NCBI RefSeq assembly: GCF_036588685.1
Contig: NC_086383.1
Coordinates: 47,264,448 to 47,328,447, forward strand
Direction of reading: 5' to 3'
Source: Mytilus trossulus
Lineage: Eukaryota; Mollusca; Bivalvia; Mytilida; Mytilidae
DNA length: 64,000 nucleotides
This document shows positions 46,924 to 58,300 of the stretch, in pieces (the stretch's first letter is position 1; each line of letters starts with the position of its first letter). The notes beneath the pieces were generated by a model that ran no database searches, was not told the DNA's origin, and worked only from the letters and a program-made list of their open reading frames with translations. The position numbers and the translations under genes are program-made.

Positions 46924-47580
46924 TCAATCCTTATTCCTGTTCCATGTCTTCCCAGGATTGTTCTCATGACCTTCATTGTTCATCCCAACTTTTGCATTAA
47001 AGTCTCCCATTACTAAGATGATGTCATATTTAGGTGTTCCTGTTATGACTCTATCTAGCTGTTCTATGAATATTTCTTTTGTTTCATCTGTAGCATCATT
47101 GGTCGGTGCATATACAGTGATGATACTCATTTTGATGCTTGTTGTATGAAATCTGGCATACATTACTCTCTCAGTGACTGGTTTCCATTGATTAATCAGT
47201 GCCTTTTTTGCTTGGTTTGACAGCATCATTCCAACTCCTGCTTGGTGTAATCCATCATTTCTGTCTGAGTATAATAAGACTTTACCATTTTGAAGTGTTA
47301 GCTTTCCATTGTCTAGCCATCTGACTTCATTTAAGGCTAATATTTCTATTTTGGATCTGTCCATTTCCCTCTCCACTTCTGCAGTTTTACCTGTGGCATA
47401 CATAGTTCTTACATTCCAACTGCCTATAAGTATATTTTCTTTTGGTGTACACAAGGGTGTCAGTTTGTGGATTTCTCGTGGGCTTTCATCCACCAGCTTC
47501 ATGTTCCATAAACCATGTTGTGCAGCAGAGGTGTTATCATCGTGCTGATTTCTTAATGTATCTTGGGTTTCCGTAATCAT
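46924..47580 (-). pseudogene. RTE endonuclease domain (first part)
   Basis: From an ATG at 47580 the frame gives ILIGSWNVRTMYATGKTAEV, EILALNEVRWLDNGKL, TVYAPTNDA and ILVMGDFNAKVG. These are the SWNVRT, E, Y-A-P and GDFNA motifs of the endonuclease/exonuclease/phosphatase fold that nicks target DNA. The frame is lost near 46924; the C-terminal part continues at 46855-46664. Confidence 0.85.
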
Positions 47581-48103
47581 CAATTTTTTACTCTGTCTGG
47601 TGATCCGCCATACGAGAAACCTACTACCTGTGGGATGGAGTTTTGTTGTCTATGTTTTCCTTTCCATAGACGATTGATAGCTGACGAGTTCAATCTTCCC
47701 GGCTTTTCTTTCTGGGTCTGCTCCCATAGCCTTTGATTTACCCAAAACTTACCACAAGGCAGTGGTACCCATAGTTGGGACAAGGTTGATGAGTGCAAGG
47801 GCGTGTCCACGCGCCAATGGGCCTACACACTGCATCTCTAGGGCCCTTGCTGCTCCGAGATCCTCTACAATAATGCCTAGGATGCTAGATCCTAGTTACT
47901 GTGTGTTGTCTCGAGGAGGCATTGTAGTCTAGAAGTCTTGAATAGTGTAGAGGCTATGTACTGGCAGAAAGACTTACACACTCGGCTTTCTTTTCACCTG
48001 CAATGCAGGCTAGCCAGAGGTGATAGAGAGCCTACGGCACTAATCACAATAGACGCATACACAATCCTGTGGTACAAACCACCAGCACACTAATTATTTC
48101 TTT

Positions 48104-49216
48104 ATTGCATAAAAATAAAATCTCAGATTTTTTAATTGTATGTTATTTGGGACTATTTATAATTCCAGATGTAAGGGACAAAAGTTGAAAATTCCTTGCA
48201 TCATAAACTTGATAAAACATATTACGATATAACAAAGTCAATCACATAGCTTTTTAAAAATCAAAAATGTTTTAATAAATTAATCTTTCTTTTGAAATAA
48301 GTCAGTTATTCTTATTGCATATTTGTAAATAAAATAGTTTGTTTTAACCTGGGAACGTCAATATATATATGTTCCTGTTTTAACTTATAATTGCCTTCCT
48401 ACCTAATGCCAGAAAAATAACATATTTTCTATTTTTCCAACGCCGGCAACAATTTCACTTTATTGCTATAGTGCCGGTAAAGATTGTCCATTTCTATGGA
48501 AATAGAATATTTTCCAGCTTAAATTTAGATATTTTAATCAGATCCGGTAACATAGCAAATTCGGCAAGATAGCTGGCTGGTGCCGATAAAATAGCAATGT
48601 CTAAAATTAAATTTAATGGGGTTGACAACTAAGAAATCAAAATAAAAAGGAATTTCTCGAAGGGATTATATACATGATGATGTATATATATTTTTATAAC
48701 ACTTGTTAAACATCTTTTATTGTCTGTGTATTGCATATGTTATTGTTTATAATAATATTGTTTGTATGCTATATGCCCTCCTGGGGCCCTAATTTGGTAA
48801 ATAAAAATATTCTATTCTATTCTATATAAAGGTTTATAGGATTTTTTTGGGGAAACAGTTAGTATCTGCTGGGAACAGTATATCTAACGTTAATATATAT
48901 GTTCCTGGTATCTGTGAGTAAGTTCGGTAAACTAAAGTGTTTTCAACCAGGTACCTGTGTCCAGAAGATTCTGCAGGATCGGAAACATGATACCAATTAA
49001 AGTTAAAACATAATGTGTTTACTGCAATATTTCACATTTACTGTACCTTTTGAATATCCAGTCAGAACCTTTCAAAATAAATCGAGTCACGGCGAAGAAA
49101 AAGGGACGAGTATTTATTGCGGGTCGAAACTAAGTAGTACTACTCGCAAGAGGCATTTTTCAGGACATAGTCACACCTGAGCCGGCACCTGTTAAACCTG
49201 TAGCCTACACTATACA
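48104..49216. other. Region upstream of the GST gene
   Basis: AT-rich. 48770-48830 (CCTCCTGGGGCCCTAATTTG, GTAAATAAAAATATTCTATT) ends in an ATTCT pentamer tail, the 3' end of some non-LTR element. CGTTAATATATATGTTCCTG-like motifs occur near 48355 and 48890. No TATA box is clear; the GST promoter should lie in about 48950-49216. Confidence 0.5.
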
Positions 49217-49378
49217 ATGTCTGGAAAGTTGTTATTCTGGGGCTCTGGTAGTATTCCTTGTTGGAAGCCAATGCTTGTACTGGCAGAAAAAGGCATTGAC
49301 TATGAATCAAAACAAATCAGTTTCAGTGAGAAAGGACACAAAGGACCAGAAGTAATGGCCCTCAACCCCCGTGGACAG
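49217..49378 (+). CDS. GST exon 1
   Basis: 54 codons from ATG (context acaATGtct) to CGTGGACAG|gt. It carries the start of the thioredoxin fold with GSGSIPCW and ends NPRGQ. Confidence 0.95.
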
Positions 49379-52300
49379 GTATACACTGTTGTATATATAG
49401 AAATTTGTAAGGCAGGGAACAACCCTCTAAATGAAGGATATCCCTTAATCGAGGGGTTATTTTCCTGTTGTAGAAAAGAAAAACAAAATTTTTATTTACA
49501 CATTCAATATATTGGGAATAACTTTTCGAAAAGAGGAGTATTCTTATTTTCAAACACGCATTAAGGTTCATGTGGACCCTATGGCTAAAATGGCCGTAGT
49601 TTCACCTCAAAATTTTCTCTGAGTACAGGCAAACCTGTACATCTGGAAATGTTTTAACAGGTTGGGCACAACCCACCAAATGGGGAACTGTTACTCAAAT
49701 GAGTAACAATCCCTCATTTGAGTAATCAATTGGTAGTGCTAAAAAACATTTTTTTCTAAACTGAGTCTTTTTTTCGTAAAATGGCACATATTCATGAAAA
49801 ATGCAGCATATTTTCTGAAAGATGATTATCCCTATCTTGATTTACTGAGAAGATACAAGCCTATGAAAAATCAGAAAATTTGACTATTTTCAAGGCTTTT
49901 AACTTTTTCAAAATCCATAATAAAAATATAGTTCTTTGGAAGAAGTTGTTCCATTTTCTATAAGGTGGTGCCATTTTAACTAAAAAGACCCATTTTTAGA
50001 AAATATTGGTTTTAGCACTAAGAAATGATTACTCAAATGAGGGGTTGTTACTCATTTGGGGAATAATTCCCCATTTGGTGGGTTGTGCCACACCTGTTTA
50101 AGGCATAGCATGCCCTAGATAAATAAAATTCAAATGCATTGTATGATTTAGAAAATTCATAACTTAATTGGATTTTGCCGTACACTTTTTTTCGGCTCTG
50201 CAGAAGATGATAAAATTAACAAACAGTTGAGTTTACCTTGATATGGTCCACTAAGGTACACAGTTTAAATAACCAATTATTGTCAGGTATCTATTGTCCA
50301 TCTAATGTCCATGTCAATTAAAAATGCTCACTTTAATTTTTACCTGTGGGGAAGTTCTCAAACCTGTTTCCCAACTTAGTTTATTTTGGCACCTTCTGGA
50401 AGAATGAAAAAAAGTGCACGGCAAAATCCTGGTAAGTTTTTATTTTTCTAAAACATAAAACATACTTAAAATTCATTTATCTAGGGCATGCTATGCCTGG
50501 TTTTTTTTACTGATGCGCAGGTTTGTCTGTACTCGGAGTAAATTTTGAGGTGAAAATACAGTCATTTTAGCCATAGGGTCCACATGAACCTTAAACTTCC
50601 TTGTTTCATGCTTTCCTACAGTAGGCATACTATTTTGTATAAAGTGTTATAACTTTGATACTGTGACAATTATACTAACTAGAATATTAGTCTTAGAGAC
50701 TGCTTTGATGTCCAATTGCTGTGCACATATTGCCAGACAAGGTGGGGCCCAAGTGTGAACAGCCTTTCGACATCAGAGCAAAAGTCCTAGTTTAAATGGT
50801 ACATGCATCATCTAAAAACAAGTGACCAAATATGTGTATACACACTGACTTTACATGCACATACAGTGCACTTTTTATAAATAAAATAAAGTATATAGTA
50901 GCCAAAAGTGTACAAAATGGAAATGTTTTTTATGATAACAGCCATAATGAGCTGAAGTGGCATACCAGCCAATAATAAATAATGTATTTTTTTCTAGGTG
51001 CCAACATTTAAGGATGGAGAAACAGTAATCTGTGAATCAAATGCTATCTGCTTTTGGCTTGAGGTAATTATAAATTGTAAATGTTTAAAGTCATGTGCTA
51101 ATTGTTCATACCTATTCTTTATGTGAAAGACCTTACAGCTGCTCTATTCATTGCAGCACATTGTTCCTTTGGAGAATAACATTCTAATGTGTTTTCATTA
51201 TTTTTGACTTTATCTTTGATGCAAAGTTTACACTGTGTAACACTGAACATGCTGAATGTAAATATTTGGACTGAAGAATATAGACTCCTTTTGGAGTTTG
51301 GGAAAATATTTCTAGTCAGATGTTCCTGAGTAATACAACTTTTAACAACAACAAATGGAAGTTTTTAACGACCTTGACTGGCTATACAGCCCTTGCACGG
51401 TCGGTAAACCGTTTTAACAGTCATATTTTACACATTATTTAAAGGCCTAAGATATCCACATGCATCTTTTTCTAAATTTTCATTTTACTTAATTTTGCCT
51501 AAATAAACATTAACAACCAATTTTGTTCTTCCAACTATTTCTATATGGAAAAGGGTATATGCATGAAATTTGTTATGGCATTCTGATGTCTCATCTAATT
51601 TGTATGTTGTATAAAAAATAAAAATGTAAATATATATTGGAATGGGAATACTACATTGTATGACAAAAATTATAAATAACATAATGTGAAAAAATGACAT
51701 GTAAGAAATGATGAAATCCCTTCTTATGTTACCAGAAATGAATTGAAATACCGGTATGTGTTTTTATTTGCAGTCTATGTATTCAAAGCAGGGAACAGAA
51801 CTGATACCATCTGATCCAAAAGAGAAAGCTAAAGTTCTGCAAAAGGCTTTTGAAGTAGGTTTATGTTGTTAACTTGAAGTAGGTTTATGTTGTTAACTTG
51901 AAGTAGGTTTATGTTGGTAACTTAATGTAGGTTAATGTTGGTAACTTGAAGTAGGTTTATGTTGTAAACTTGAAGTAGGTTTATGTTGTTAACTTGAAGT
52001 AGATTTATGTTGTTGAAGTAGGTTTATGTTGGTAACTTGAAGTAGGTTTATGTTGTTACTTTGAAGTAGGTTTATGTTGTTAACTTAAAGTAGGTTTATG
52101 TTGTTAACTTGAAGTAGGTTTATGTTGTTAACTTGAAGTAGGTTTATGTTGATGAAGTAGGTTTATGTTGTTAACTTGAAGTAGGTTTATGTTGGTAACT
52201 TGAAGTAGGTTTATGTTGTTAACTTGAAGTAGGTTTATGTTGGTAACTTGAAGTAGGTTTATGTTGGTAACTTGAAGTAGGTTTATGTTGTTAACTGGAA

Positions 52301-55300
52301 GAAGGTTTATGTTATTAACTTGAAGTAGGTTGATTTTGTTAACTTGAAGTAGGTTTATGTTATTAACTTGATGTAGGTTTATGTTGTTAACTTGAGGTAG
52401 GTTTATTTTGGTAACTTGAAGTAGGTTTATGTTGTTAACTGGAAGTAGGTTTATGTTGTTAACTTAGAGTAGGTTTATGTTGTTAGCTTGAAGTAGGTTT
52501 ATGTTGGTAACTTGAAGTAGGTTTATGTTGTTAACTTAAAGTAGGTTAATGTTGTTAACTTGATGTAGGTTTATGTTGTTAACTTGATGTAGGTTTATGT
52601 TGGTAACTTGAAGTAGGTTTATGTTGTTAACTTAAAGTAGGTTTATGTTGTTAACTTGAAGTAGGTTTATGTTGGTAACTTGAAGTAGGTTTATGTTGTT
52701 AACTTGATGTAGGTTTATGTTGTTAACTTGATGTAGGTTTATGTTGTTAACTTGATGTAGGTTTATGTTGTTAACTTGATGTAGGTTTATGTTGTTAACT
52801 TGATGTAGGTGTATTTTGGTAACTTGAAGTAGGTTTATGTTGTTAACTTGAAGTAGGTTTATGTTGTTAACTTGAAGTAGGTTAATGTTGTTAACTTGAA
52901 GTAGGTTTATGTTGTTACCTGAAGTAGGTTTATGCTGTTAACTTGAAGTAGGTTTACGTTTGTAACTTGAAGTAGGTTTATGTTGTTAACTTGAAGTAGG
53001 TTTATTTTTGTAACTTGAAGTAGGTTTATGTTGTTAACTTGAAGTAGGTTTATGTTGTTAACTTGAAGTAGGTTTACGTTGTTAACTTGAAGTAGGTTTA
53101 TGTTGTTAACTTGAAGTAGGTTTATGTTGTTAACTTGAAGTAGGTTTATGTTGTTAACTTGAAGTAGGTTTATGTTGTTACCTGAAGTAGGTTTATGTTG
53201 TTAACTTGAAGTAGGTTTATGTTGGTTACTTGAAGTAGGTTAATGTTGTTAACTTGAAGTAGGTTTATGTTGGTAATTTGAAGTAGGTTTACCATAACTT
53301 TAAAATAGATAAATACCATGCGTTATTAATAAGGGGAAAATATTCCTATAATAACATATGTTGAGGTTACATGTATATATAATATATATATCACATTTAG
53401 ATTAGTCTATATGGTACACATGTTTTACATAACTTAAAAAAAATATTGCTATTTTAGTCGGCAGAGAATATGCAAACAAAAGCAATGCAAGGAGTTTTGT
53501 ATTACTATTGGAGAACAAAAGAAGAAGACAGGAAAGAGGTGAGACTAACTTTTTTTAATAAACCAATAACTTGTATTGATTGATGTAAATTGTCTGTGAA
53601 AAATCACAGAATGATATTGTAATTATGTTTATCTTTATTTGAGGCAGTTTTGTTACACTAGGGAGCAAAACTTAACACTGGAAATTATCTGTCCTTCAGT
53701 TCTTACAAAATTTGTTGTCCAAGTATTTACTCATGAAACATTCAACCAAAGCTTTTAAAATTTTAATAAAGTGTTACTGACAACAAAATGAAGGTCAAGT
53801 TAAATAATGACGATTTTGACTTTTACCGTTCAGGAGTTATGGTTCTTCAAAGATTGAAAAATGGTGTTTCCAGTCGTGTCCGTGCATTTACGCATGAACT
53901 GTTCAACCAAAGCTTCCCAAATTTAATATTATATTGTTACTGATGTCAAAATGGAGGTCAAGTTCAATAATGTTGATTTTGACTTTTACCGTTCAGTAGT
54001 TATGGTTCTTGAATGATCGAAAAATGGCATTTCCATTCATTTTGTTGCATTTACACATGAACCATTCAGCCTAAGCTTTTCAAATTTTAATATGTTGTTA
54101 TTGATGACAAAATGGAGGTCAAGAATAATAATGTTGATTTTGACTTTTACCATTCAGTAGTTATGGTTCTTGAATGATCGAAAAATGGCATTTCCATTCA
54201 TTTTGTTGCATTTACTCATGAACCATTCAGCCTAAGCTTTTCAAATTTTAATATGTTGATACTGATGAAAAAATGGAGGTCAAATTTGATATTGACGATT
54301 TTCATTTTCACCGTTCATCAGTTATGGTTCTAGTGATATTGCCAGGACAGAAATAAATGATTATGTTAATAAATACGATTTGCTGTCGTTGTGACAGCCT
54401 CTTGTTCTTTAAATAAGGGAGATAATTTGCTAATTCTGGGTTACAACAGACAAATGAAAGTTATTAACGACCTTGCCTGGCTATACAGTCCTGGCACGGC
54501 CAACCCTTGCTTGGGCCTTATTGGGTATTTAATCATTTAATTTTTATACGACCGCAAATTTTGAAAAAAATTTTCGTCGTATATTGCTATCACGTTGGCG
54601 TCGTCGTCGTCGTAGTCGTTGTCGTCGTTGTCGTCCGAATACTTTTAGTTTTCGCACTCTAACTTTAGTAAAAGTGAATAGAAATCTATGAAATTTTAAC
54701 ACAAGGTTTATGACCATAAAAGGAAGGTTGGTATTGATTTTGGGAGTTTTGGTCCCAACATTTTAGGAATTAGGGGCCAAAAAGGGCCCAAATAAGCATT
54801 TTCTTGGTTTTCGCACTATAACTTTAGTTTAAGTTCATAGAAATCTATGAAATTTTGACACAAGGTTTATGACCACAAAAGAAAGCTTGGGAGTTTTGGT
54901 TTCAACAGTTTAGGAATTAGGGGCCAAAAAAGGGCCCAAATAAGCATTATTCTTGGTTTTCGCACAATAACTTTAGTATAAGTAAATAGAAATCAATGAA
55001 ATTTAAACACAATGTTTATGACCACAAAAGGAAGATTGGTATTGATTTTGGTAGTTTAGGTCCCAACAGTTTAGGAATTAGGGGCCAAAAAGGGACCCAA
55101 ATAAGCATTTTTCTTGGTTTTCGCACCATAACGTTAGTATAAGTAAATAGAAATCTATGAAATTTAAACACAATAAAAAAAGACCATAAAAGGAAGGTTG
55201 GTATTGATTTTGGGAGTTTTGGTCCCAACAGTTTAGGAAAAAGGGGCCCAAAGGGTCCAAAATTAAACTTTGTTTGATTTCATCAAAATTGAATAATTGG

Positions 55301-58300
55301 GGTTCTTTGATATGCCGAATCTAACTGTGTATGTAGATTCTTAACTTTTGGTCCCGTTTTCAAATTGGTCTACATTAAGGTCCAAAGGTCCAAAATTAAA
55401 CTTAGTTTGATTTTGACAAAAAATGAATCGGTTGGGTTCTTTGATATGTTGAATCTAAAAATGTACTTAGATTCTTGATTATTGGCCCAGTTTTCAAGTT
55501 GGTCCAAATCTGGGTCCAAAATTAAACTTTAAATTTAAAATTATCTTTATTTGATTTCATCAAAAATTGAATAAATGGGGTTCTTTGATATGCCAAATCT
55601 AACTGTGTATGTAGATTCTTCATTTTTGGTCCCGTTTTCAAATTGGCCTACATTAAGGTCCAAAGGGTCCAAAATGAAACTAATTTTGATTTTAACAAAA
55701 ATTAAATTCTTAGGCCTCTTTGCAATGCTGAATCTAAACATGTACTTAGATTTTTAATTATGGGCCCAGTTTTCAAGTTGGTCCAAATCAGGATCTAAAA
55801 TTATTATATTAAGTATTGTGCAATAGCAAGTCTTTTCAATTGCACAGTATTGTGCAATGGCAAGAAATATCTAATTTCACAATATTGTAAATTGGCAATT
55901 TTTTTTTTAATTAGAGTTATCTTTCTTTGTCCAGAATAGTAAGCAAGAAATATCTTATTGCAAGATTTTTTTTTAATTGGAGTTATCTTTCTTTGTCCAT
56001 AATCAACTTAAATCTTTGTTATATACAATATACAATGTATATTCACTTTTTACTACCAACTGATAAATTTATATAATCTTTACCATTCAGTGATAACAAG
56101 CAGTTTTTTTACACCTTAATATTTTATGATGTATTTAAATGAGTAGTTATTGTTGCAACTCCATTAGAATATTTTAATTGAGATTAGTTTTGGAATAAGG
56201 GAAAGGGGGATGTGATTAAAAAATTGGGTTTAATTTTTCTCATTTGAAATTTCATAAATTAAAAGAAAATTTCTTCAAACATTTTTTTGAGAGGATTAAT
56301 ATTCAACAGCATAGTGAATTGCTCTAAGAGAAAACAAAATTTTAAGTTCATAAGAACACATTCATTCTGTGTCAGAAACCTATGCTGTGTCAACTATTTA
56401 ATCACAATCCAAATTTAGAGCTGAATCCAGCTTGAGTGTTGTGTCCATACTTGCCCCAAACGTTCAGGGTTCAACCTCTGCGGTCGTATAAAGCTACGCC
56501 CTGCGGAGCATCTGGTTTAAAATGATAGGTAAATATTTACTGATTCCAAAAATATATGGTTTCTAGGTATTTTTACTTGAAGTTAGTGCAATAAAAAGCA
56601 ACTATAATTTCAAATATTTTCACTACCTTTTAAAAGACCAAGTACCTCAGGTAAAAGAAATCAAAGTTCCTATCACCGACCTTCTGTAAAAAAAACCAGA
56701 GGTTAATCAGTCATAATGAAATTAAAAGTCTTTTTTTATACCCCTGTCCAGATTATATGCCAGTCAAAATATTGACGGGACGAATTATGGTAAACAAATT
56801 TCCAGTGTCCATCTGTCTGTCCGTCTGTCCAGTGTAAACATGTTGCATGGTGGTAACTTGAGAACGACTCATCTAAATTCCATGAAACTTAATATAGTTG
56901 TTTCTTAGGCCGTAGTTTTTTTATTTTTAGTTTTACGAACCCTCCTACCCTAATTTTTGCCAAATAGGAAAAAAAATAAAATTAAAAATGTTGATTTTTA
57001 TTTTTTTTTTCTCCTCCGACCCAGTGTTTTTCATGCAAAAAAAAAAAAAATTTTAGTTCACAACTGCATGACAGAATCTAAATTTATGCTCTTGGTGATT
57101 TAGTAAGTTGTTGCACATTGATTTTCAAATCAAACCTTGTCAAGAAAAACAAATAGTTGTTACACTAGTAGAAAATCTCCTGGTGAAATAAAAATTTTTT
57201 TTTGATATTGACGGTTGGTATTAAAAAAAAGAATCAGCAGCAGCAGTTTTTTATATTTTTTGGTTTTTTTTTCGTCCTCCTACCCATTGGTTTTGTCAAA
57301 AAATTTCGTAAAACTAAAAATATAATAACTATGGCCTTATGATGGTCAAATGATCAGTATACTTTTTGGTGAAAATAAGATTAAAACTTTTTGAGTTACA
57401 GCACTTTGTAACTAAAGCAGGAGGGTGGTTTTTTTCACATGTCGCACTGTATCTCAAAAACGATTCTTGATTATTGCTTAAAACTTTACACACTTCTTAG
57501 TTATATTAATCACGATATCTGTATACTTTTTGGTGATGATTCAAAATTTCATTTTAGAGTTATTGAGTATTTTGTAAAAAAAGGGGAGTTTTTTTTTACA
57601 TGTTACACTGTATCTCAAAAACGATTTATGATTATTGCTTTAAACTTTACACACTTCTTTTTTATATTAATTTAAAGATCTGTATACTTTGAGGTGATGA
57701 TTCAAAATTTTATTTTTGAGTTATTGAGTATTTTGTAAAAAGGGGGATTTCTTTTTTTATATGTCGCACTGTATCTCGCAAACAATTTGTGAGTATTGCT
57801 TAAAACTTTACACACGTCTTAATTGTATTAATTTAAAGATCTGTATACTTTTTGGTTTTGATTCAAAATTTTATTGTAGTGATATTTAGGTTTTTTGTAA
57901 AAAAAAATAACCAGGAAGGGGGTTCACATGTCCTACCGTATCTCAAAAACAATATGGTTATTGCTTAAAAATTTCTCAGAAACTATTTATGATTATTGCA
58001 TAAAACTTCCACACAAGATGTCGGACGTATCATGCACTCATGGCGCAGCTGTTTATTTTTAATATGCAAAAAATTATTCAGGAAATGTAACTGCAAATTA
58101 TTATAATATAAAATTCTGTTAGAAATGAATAGTAATTGAACATCTTGTTCTCTTCTAGGAAACCATTAAAGAGAATTTAGACAATTGTAGAAATGAACTA
58201 ACAGTTTGGGACAAATATCTAGGAGAGGTAAGTTCATAGCTAGATTAAAGTGTATTGTTTTCATTCCAAGCTGGTCGTCATATGATGGAAATTTCAGTGT

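Larger units (their letters stand above)
44502..48091 (-). mobile_element. RTE-type non-LTR retrotransposon, near full length, with 12-bp TSD
   Basis: AATTATTTCTTT occurs directly at 44490-44501 and 48092-48103, bounding a 3.59-kb element. On the minus strand the order is 5' region, apurinic-like endonuclease, reverse transcriptase, short 3' end. The 3' tail is a tandem GGTGAGGTGAGGTG. The endonuclease resembles proteins often labelled craniofacial development protein 2-like, typical of RTE elements. Frameshifts split the ORF into at least four pieces, so it is non-autonomous now. Confidence 0.88.

Noticed and set aside
49080-49100. Antioxidant response element upstream of GST
   Set aside because: GAGTCACGGC resembles part of the motif, but the inverse lacks the required GC after the spacer; not supportable.
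51852-53291. Coding tandem-repeat protein region
   Set aside because: Nearly every 24-bp unit contains an in-frame TAA in the exon's frame, and GST continues cleanly at 53458.
54536-56520. 5-bp TTTAA target duplication as proof of a cut-and-paste transposon
   Set aside because: Copies A, B and D do not show matching flanks, so the TTTAA at copy C may be coincidence in T/A-rich DNA.
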